A stretch of 64,000 nucleotides of DNA from Cardiocondyla obscurior. Lineage: Eukaryota > Arthropoda > Insecta > Hymenoptera > Formicidae. Below the pieces are notes generated by a model. It was not told the origin of the DNA and did no database searches. It saw only the letters and a list, made by a program, of their open reading frames with translations. Shown here piece by piece: positions 52,101 through 61,100 of this stretch. The first letter of the stretch is position 1, and each line of letters starts with the position of its first letter. The position numbers were made by a program, and so were the translations under genes. The stretch is from positions 930,001 to 994,000 of the forward strand of contig NC_091882.1 of NCBI RefSeq assembly GCF_019399895.1, read 5' to 3'.

Positions 52101-55100
52101 TTTCTATTTCAGAATGCGACGGTTTTGTTTGCGGCACCGGAGCTCAATGTATCGTTAGTTATGACGGACCAACTTGTAAGTGCATCGAAGGTTTCATGGG
52201 CAATCCTTTCCCTGGTGGACAGTGTGTTCCGGACGTTTGCTCTCCTGAAATTCCGTGTGTCGAGCCCAGCGTCTGTATCAGCGGACGTTGCAAACGACGA
52301 TGCGAAGGAGTGATTTGTGGTATCGGAGCCATGTGTGATCCTTTAACAAATAAATGCGTATGCAATCCTTACTTTGTCGGCAATCCGGATCTACTCTGTA
52401 TGCCACGTAAGTATTATTATAAATGTAATCCGTTTTTATACGGGTGAATCGTAATGTATGCGAGTAAATCGTTACCGACAGATCTCTCTGTATATGAGCA
52501 TTACACAACGTTAACTAAAATTCAGTCGGTAACTGCTTTCAATCATTATGATTTACTCTATGTACACTAGAAAGTAGATATGACGTTTGCTGCGACGACG
52601 GCGGCTAGCGTACGTGAATTTCTCCGTTTTTACTGCTTTCCTCGGTCACCGAGTACGGGGAGGTGTAGGAGGCCGCGTTCCTCCTCAGTCTTCTGTGACC
52701 GGTATTCCGCAACACCTATACGCGCGCGCTTCGTGTGAGATTCGACGCACATCACAAGGTTACGTACGCTAGCCGCCGTCGCCGCGACTAATACTATATT
52801 ATTCAGTATACATGTGTAATGCATGAATACAGGAAGTTAATAATTTACGTTCTATTGTGTAATTGCTTTTAATTAAAATTTTTAACAGCCGTTCAACCAC
52901 CGCATTGTGATCCACTTTGCGGGAAAAATGCGCACTGCGAGTATGGTCTTCAAATATCGAAATGTGTCTGTAATCCGGGCACCAGTGGAAATCCTTATCA
53001 CGGCTGCGGTGTTCAAGAAAAATCTGATTGTTCTACCGCAGTATGCGGAAAAGATGCGCACTGCAACGCGGGTCTTAATGCCATTGAGTGTCTCTGTCCA
53101 TCCGGTTTTGCTGGCAATCCATATATTCAATGTTTCGGTAAATTTTTATCAATTTTAATTGACTCTTCCGTACTATTATTTTTTTTTTTTTTGCATTAAA
53201 TAAAAATTACGTTACAAGAATATACTTTATTGTATATTTATATTTTTCTTTAGATATTAACGAGTGCAACGTAAATGCATGTGGTACCAATGCAGTGTGC
53301 ATTAATACTCTTGGAAGCTATGATTGTCGTTGCAAGGATGGTTTCTTCGGCAATCCGTTTGTTGGATGTCAGCAAGTACAAGTAGGACCATGCGCCGATC
53401 CTTCGACCTGCGTTTGCAGCAACAATATACCATGTCCCTTCGATTATACTTGCGTCAATCACAAATGCATAAATCAGTGTAGCGACGTAAAATGCGGCCC
53501 GAGATCCGTCTGTCAAAATGGAGTGTGCATATGCCCGCCTGGATACAGCGGCAATCCCAACGATTTGCACAAAGGTTGCCACTTACACGGTCACTGTTCG
53601 AATGATCTTGAATGCCAGCCGCAAGAGATCTGTTTCCAGATCGGCAAAGGCGTTCGCAAATGTGTAGACGCGTGCAGTAAATTGCAATGTGGACCTAATG
53701 CACTCTGCATTACACAGAATCACATATCTTCTTGCTTGTGCATCGATGGTTACCAAGGTAATCCGAGCAATCTAGTCGAGGGTTGTCAGCCGTCGAAGTC
53801 CGTGATACCTGGATGTGCACACGATTCAGATTGTCCGCCAGGTTCGTTATGCATTGTCCTGGATGGCGGAGTGCATGATTGCATAAATCCCTGCAGTAAA
53901 GTGGTATGCGGTGCATATCAAAAATGCGAACCCGACATTGTTCCTGGTCACGCCACTTGCAAATGTCAGGATGGCTATGAATGGAATCCAGTATTGTCGT
54001 CCTGCGAGAAGCCGTCAGTGCCTGACTGCATAAGCGATGACGATTGCCGCTCGAGCGAAGGTTGCAAACCAGATGCGCTCGGTGTATTGAAATGTATGTC
54101 TCTTTGCGACGGTTTTACCTGTACCGCAAATTCCCGCTGCGTGGCAGAAAATCATCACGGCCGTTGTGACTGTCTGCCAGGTTACACCGGTAATCCAAAT
54201 GATCGTCGGGGTTGCCACAGTCCACGCGAAAATCGTTGCTCGACAGATAGCGAATGTGCAGAAGATCAAACATGTCGCAGCACTCCAGATGGGCCGCTTG
54301 CCTGCCAATTAGTCTGCGATTTCATCACATGCGGCCCCAATGCACTTTGCGTCGTTAATAATCACGTAGCAAATTGTGAATGTCCGCCGGGGCAATACGC
54401 CGGCGATGCAAATGACTTGACATCTGGATGCCGTGCAGTACCGTGTGTTTATAATATTGATTGTCCACCTGCTCAGCTTTGCAACCGACTTACGCATTCC
54501 TGCTACGATGCCTGTGACGAAAACGCGTGTGGCGTGAATGCAGTTTGTATTGCTGACGATCACAAAGCGATTTGTCAGTGTCCACCTGGATTCCGGGCAA
54601 ACCCAGTGCCCGATGTCGAATGTGTCGCCGTGGAGACGTGCCATTTGGATTCTTGTCATCCAACAGCACTTTGCATCGTCGGTCCAACGAACAATCCAGT
54701 ATGCCAATGTCCACCAAATTACGTAGGCGATCCTTACGTAAACGGCTGTCAACCAGAAGGATACTGTTCTGGACCTAAAGATTGCCCGGTGCATTCCGTC
54801 TGCCATGAACATCGTTGCGTTAATCCGTGCGAAAATGCATGTGGTCCCAACACACTTTGCGACATAGTGAACGGTCAACCAAGCTGCAGATGTATCCACA
54901 GATTCGTACCGACTTTGAGAGGTCCAGAACACGGTTGCGTTAGAGGTACTAATTATTGTACGGCAGATGCCGATTGTGAGGACAGCGTCGGAGGGCATTG
55001 TCTCGATGGTCAATGTAGAGCTGTGTGTCGTTCATTAGCTGACTGTTCGGATGGAGAAAAATGTATTAATAGCAAATGTATGATAGCATGCATTACGCAT

Positions 55101-58100
55101 TCTCAATGTTTAGAGGATCAAGCGTGTGTTAATGGAGGGTGTATTCTTGGCTGCCGCAGTAATAAAAATTGTCCGACCAGCGAATCATGTATTAACAACA
55201 AGTGTCAAGATCCTTGCAGTAGAAAAGATGTTTGTGGACCAAATGCAATCTGTAGTTGTACAAATCACGCAGTTGCATGCACATGTCCTCTCGGTTTTCA
55301 TGGCAATCCTACTCCGGAGCAAGGCTGCGTTCGAGTGCCAAATATATGTCAAACATCGCAAAATTGTCCCAATCAACATGTATGCGTCTCAGGATTATGT
55401 CAATGTCAGTGCTCAGAACAGAATAATTGCGCGCAAGGCGAACGCTGCAAAAATGGCATTTGCGTAAAAATATGTTACGGCGATAGTAATTGTTTGCCCG
55501 GCGAATTGTGTATCGACGGTGTGTGCGAAGCGGGTTGCACCTCGGACGTTGGCTGCAAACGCGACGAAGTTTGCATTAACAACAAGTGCAGATGCAGTCA
55601 CGGATTTATTGCTGGTCCTGAACATTGTGTAGATATTAACGAGTGTGAAGATCAACCATGTCATCCGAGCGCTGAATGTATTAATCTCCACGGATCTTAC
55701 CGTTGCACGTGTCCTCAAGGTACCGCGGGCAATCCTACAGGATCAGGTTGCGTACTGCCACATCAATGCACCACGCATAGAGACTGCTTTGATACACAAG
55801 CTTGCGTACAACATAACTGTTCCGATCCATGTTCTCTAATCGACTGTGGTTTAAATACTATTTGTACCGTTCTGGATCACGCAGCCGGTTGCCAATGTCA
55901 ACCTGGTTACATCGGCGATGCTTCAGGATGCTTTAAAGTAGAATGTCTTTCTAACAGTGATTGCCCAACGGATAAATATTGCAATCAAGAGATCAATAAA
56001 TGCAGTAGTAAGTTATGACACAATTTTATTAATATCGCGAGTACTATGTTGCGCTTTGTATAATAATATGTTAAAATTATTTTTTCAGGTCCTTGCAATC
56101 AAGTAAATTGTGGTTACGGTAATTGTGTAGCCATCGATCATGTTAGTGTGTGCAAATGCTATCCTGGATTTGTTCTCGTTGGCGACATCTGCTCTGATGT
56201 TAATGAGTGTTTACAAAATCCTTGTCATCCCTCGGCTGTGTAAGTGAAATTAATAGTTGATTATAAAAGTTAAAAAAAATGTATAAACTTATTTTTTTTT
56301 TTATGTCTAGATGCCAAAATGCAGAAGGATCGTTCGCCTGTGTTTGTCCGCATGGTTTAGTAGGGGATCCGTTTAAAACTGGTTGCAAACAGCCTGGCGA
56401 TTGCTTTACAGATTCAGATTGTCCAAATTCAGCTACTTGCATCGATAACAGATGTACTAATCCATGTGATACACCGGGAATTTGCGGTAGAAATGCGGAA
56501 TGTCTTGCACGAGATCATGCTCCAATCTGTAGATGTCCCGGACAAACTACAGGAAATCCAACAGTAAGTGTTACATTTTAATTTGATTTTTTTAAAGTTA
56601 TCGATCGGCAATATTATAATTATTTAAATATTTAATTTTATTAGTATATTTAATTAAATATATATTTTTTATATTTATTTTATATTTAATTATATATTTT
56701 ATTAATTATATATAAAATATATTAATTATATATATTATGTTTAATTAAAATATAATTAAATAATTAATTAATTATTTTGTATTATTTGATATCTATTTTT
56801 AATTTGTTTTAGACGGAATGTATTCATTTGGAGTGCAACTACCACAGCGACTGCAGTCCGTCAGATGCGTGCTTTGATCATAAATGCGTCGATCCTTGTT
56901 CTCTCTCGAACGTTTGTGGACATGGTGCTGACTGTTCATCGCTTAATCACAGCGCAGTCTGCACTTGTCAGCCTGGCGGCACAGGAGATCCGAATCTTGG
57001 ATGCACTCCACTTCAATATTGTAAGAGCGATTCACAGTGTGCAACCGGTTCAGTGTGTAACGGAGGAATATGCACAGGTAAAATATTTAACTTAATCAAA
57101 CAACGGAAGTAAAATTAATTTATAAATTACAAATCTATAATTTTTCTTTATATTCAATTATTGTAACTTGCAGCGCTTTGTGGAAGTACAAGAGATTGCA
57201 TCGGAGACCAACTCTGTATCAACGGTCTTTGTCAGCCTACCTGTAGAAGTAATTCTAGTTGTCCGGAATATCAATACTGTCATAATAGTATATGTGTTCA
57301 AGAATTACGCTGTATATCGGACAACGATTGCTCACATGACGAAAAATGCGTCAAAAATAATATTGGACAGGTAAATTTAATTTTTATTAACTACTAAATT
57401 TTTTTTTAGACGAATAATAATATCTTTTTATCATTTCTATCAAAACGACAAATATAACATTTATTTTTGTTTTCATATTTCTCAATCAAGGCGGAATGTC
57501 GTAGAGCTTGCGATTTAATACTCTGCGGCCGAAATGCCGAATGTAAGGCTGATAATCATGCCGCGACATGTTCATGTAAACATGGCTTCTTCGGAAATGC
57601 CAAAGACGATAAAATTGGCTGTCAATCTATAGAATGTGAAGTCAACGATGACTGCACACAGGAAAAGATCTGCGATTATCACAGATGTAGAATCGCTTGT
57701 CTTGCACACAATCCTTGTGGTGTGAACGCTATTTGTACGGCAGAAAACCATCTTCAAGTAATTATTTTGTCGAATTAATTATGAAAAAAAAATTTTATAA
57801 TATATTTGTATTATATATGTATATAGGCACACTATAAGTCACACTTTAAATTAAAGATTTTTTCTGACGGCGATATTTACAATTAGATATTTTGTGGTAT
57901 AGATTTGTACCTGTCAACCTGGATATACTGGAGATCCTACGCATGCTTGTAAGCTAATAGATTTCTGTGCAAATGCACCCTGCGCGCCTGGCGCATTGTG
58001 CGAAAACACACGAGGGCATTTTAAATGCCATTGTCAATCCGGCACAGTTGGAGATCCTTATAACAGCGGCTGTCAACCGCCGGTAGAATGTCTACAAGAC

Positions 58101-61100
58101 GGAGACTGCCCGCTAACTGCAAAATGCGTGAACATTAACAACGTACCGAAATGTTTCGGTATGTGTATTAAGTTTACCGATTAATTTTTTAATGTTTTTT
58201 ATTTTTTGATAATATATATTTATATCTAATTTTCTTATTTCAGATACTTGCGCACGTATTCGGTGTGGTCCAAACGCAGATTGTATTGCGAACAACCATG
58301 CTGCGAGTTGTCAGTGTCGTCCCGATTACGAAGGTGATCCTAATAATTTAAGTGTCGGATGTCGTCCGAGACCTGTAGCTTGTTCGTCACAAATCGATTG
58401 CTTAATCAATACTTATTGTTACGAAGGCATTTGTCGACGTAAGTAAATAATTATTAAGACTCTTGATTTTTTATTATTATTAATTTAAAGTCTTAAATTT
58501 TTTTTTATTAACAAAGAATATTTTAATCAACGTTTTCATGTATTATTTTAGCATCTTGTCAATCAGACGAGGAATGTAATTTGTCTGACGTTTGTTTAAA
58601 TGGACAATGCTTAAATCCATGCGACGTAAGAGGAACATGCGGTATAAACGCCGAATGTAAAGTAAGAAGTCACATTAAACAGTGTAGCTGTCCGCCAGGC
58701 TTCACCGGCAACTCTGAGGTAGAATGTGTAAGATGTAAGTATATAGAAACGATTCTGTAACATTTAAAAATAATTTGATCAATATCTTTGCAAATTTAAC
58801 AAAATATATATTATTAACAGTGCCAGTATCTTGTTTCGGAAGTGGAGACTGCAATGAAGGCAATACTTGTCGCGAAAATGTTTGCTTGCCAATTTGTACT
58901 GTAGACAATGAATGCGCGTTAAATGAGAAGTGCATTCGTGGCAATTGTTTATTGACTTGCCGGTTGGATAACGACTGCTTCCTGGGTCATATCTGTTTGA
59001 ATAACATGTGTTCGTTCGGTTGTCGTGCCGATGAGGATTGCAACGCTAATGAGGCTTGCTTAGGGAACAAGTGCGTGAATCCATGCGAGGCTACACCGTG
59101 CGGACCAAACGCTAAGTGCACCGTTTTCAATCAACGTGCTACATGTTCCTGCCCTATTGGTTTTATACCAAATCCAACAGCCAAGGTAGCATGTTTAAGA
59201 ACACCGGGTCCAATCTGTCAAGCCAATCGAGATTGCGCCGTCGGAACAGCCTGCATCGCTGGTGGCTGCACACCCGTTTGTTCCTCAAGCGCAAATTGTT
59301 TGAGCAACGAAAGATGCGATAGCTCTGGCATTTGCAAATCACTTTGTAGGCGAGATGAAGATTGTAGAAGCGGTGAGATCTGCGAGGGACTAGTATGCGT
59401 TTCCGGTTGTCGGGCGGACATTGAATGTCATGATAGTTACGCATGTATAAACAATCAGTGTTCAGGTAAGTAATATTTTAATTAATATTAGTTAATTTTG
59501 TCACTGCATGTCAAATAACTTTAGCTTGTAATTTATTTTTTCTTGATGAACATACTGTTTTCTATTTTTAATTTTGATTATTATATTTAATTGCAGATCC
59601 ATGTTTGTTAGCTGGCGGCTGCGGTGTAAACGCCAAATGTACAACTGTAAATCATCAAAAAATATGTACATGTCCATCACCTTTGATAGGAGATGCTCGT
59701 ATTGGATGCAAGCAGACATTCCTTCCTTGCTCATCTGAACTTGAATGTTTGCCGGGACAAACGTGTTATAGCAAATCGTGTTATTCCACATGCAGAAGGT
59801 GAGAATATATATTTTTAATTTTTTAATAAGATTTTTTAATTTAATTAATAAGATTTTTTAAGATTTTTAATTTAATACGAAAATATAATTTTAAATAAAT
59901 TTTATAAAATTATTATGATTTTGATAATAAATAATTACGTTTTTTTAGCGATGCAAATTGTTTGAGTGACGAACGGTGTGACGCCGGTATTTGTAAAATA
60001 ATATGTAACAGCGATGATCACTGCGTTGCAAATCAAATATGCCACAATCGCATGTGCGACATCGGGTGCCGCAGTGATAACACATGCCCGAGTGATGAAT
60101 CTTGCATTAACAATCAGTGCAGAAGTAATTATAATTTTATTTATAAATTTCGATTATGCCTTTTTAGATTAAATAACACAATGCATTTACATTGTGATTT
60201 TTAGGTCCATGCGAAGGTGGTAAAGCGTGCGGAGAATGTGCTGGATGTCGTGTAGTCAACCACGTAGCTCAATGTAATTGTCCTGCGAATTATTACGGCA
60301 ACGCGTTAATTAATTGTGCAAAGACTATGATTCCTTGCGACGGTTCGTGCGAGTGCGATGAAATCGGTTTTTGCACCACTAATTGTCATCATCAGAATGA
60401 TTGTTCTTGCGGCGAGGTGTGTCACAGTGGCAAATGTCGTATTAAATGCGATATTAACAATGCGTGTCCAAAGGTAAAATCTTAAAAAAAAATTTTAAAG
60501 AATATATATATTTTTTTTTTCTTTAATTAATGTTGAAATTGTAAAATTTTTATTTTTAAATTACATTTTATTAAATACAGGGCTACGTATGTGATGGAGG
60601 TTTGTGTCTTGTTGGCTGTCGCACGCATTCCGACTGTCCGTCATCATTGTCTTGCACAAATGGTCAGTGCGAAAATCCATGTTCCGCTCATGGATCGCCA
60701 TGCGGAATAAATGCACTTTGTCGCGTTTCGAGCCATCGTGCAGTTTGTTTATGTCCCGAGGGCTATCAAGGTGAGCCAAGTCAGGAGTGTTATCAGCTGG
60801 AGTGCCATCACGACGACGATTGCGAACTGAACAAACGTTGCAGTGAATATGGAGTTTGCACAAATCCATGCTTGCAACATGGCGTTTGTGGCTTCAATGC
60901 ACAGTGTCGTGTAATTAATAGAAAGGCACAGTGCTCTTGCCCTCCTGGACATTTTGGCAATCCAAAGATTAATTGCAAGAAAGGTAAATTTATCATAATT
61001 TTGTAGAAATTATATTTGTAAATCAAGTAATAATTTCTTAATTTGTTGCATTTTCTGCGTTTTTTAATCGCTCTTAGGAGGTGACGAATGTCTACGAAGA

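Noticed and set aside
54309..55013. 234-codon reverse-strand frame within dumpy exon 21
   Set aside because: It is a shadow of the Cys-rich coding strand, which has a clear EGF/DPY pattern.
59820..59890. TTTAATAAGATTTTTTAA direct repeats in a dumpy intron
   Set aside because: Short AT-rich slippage repeats of no clear significance.
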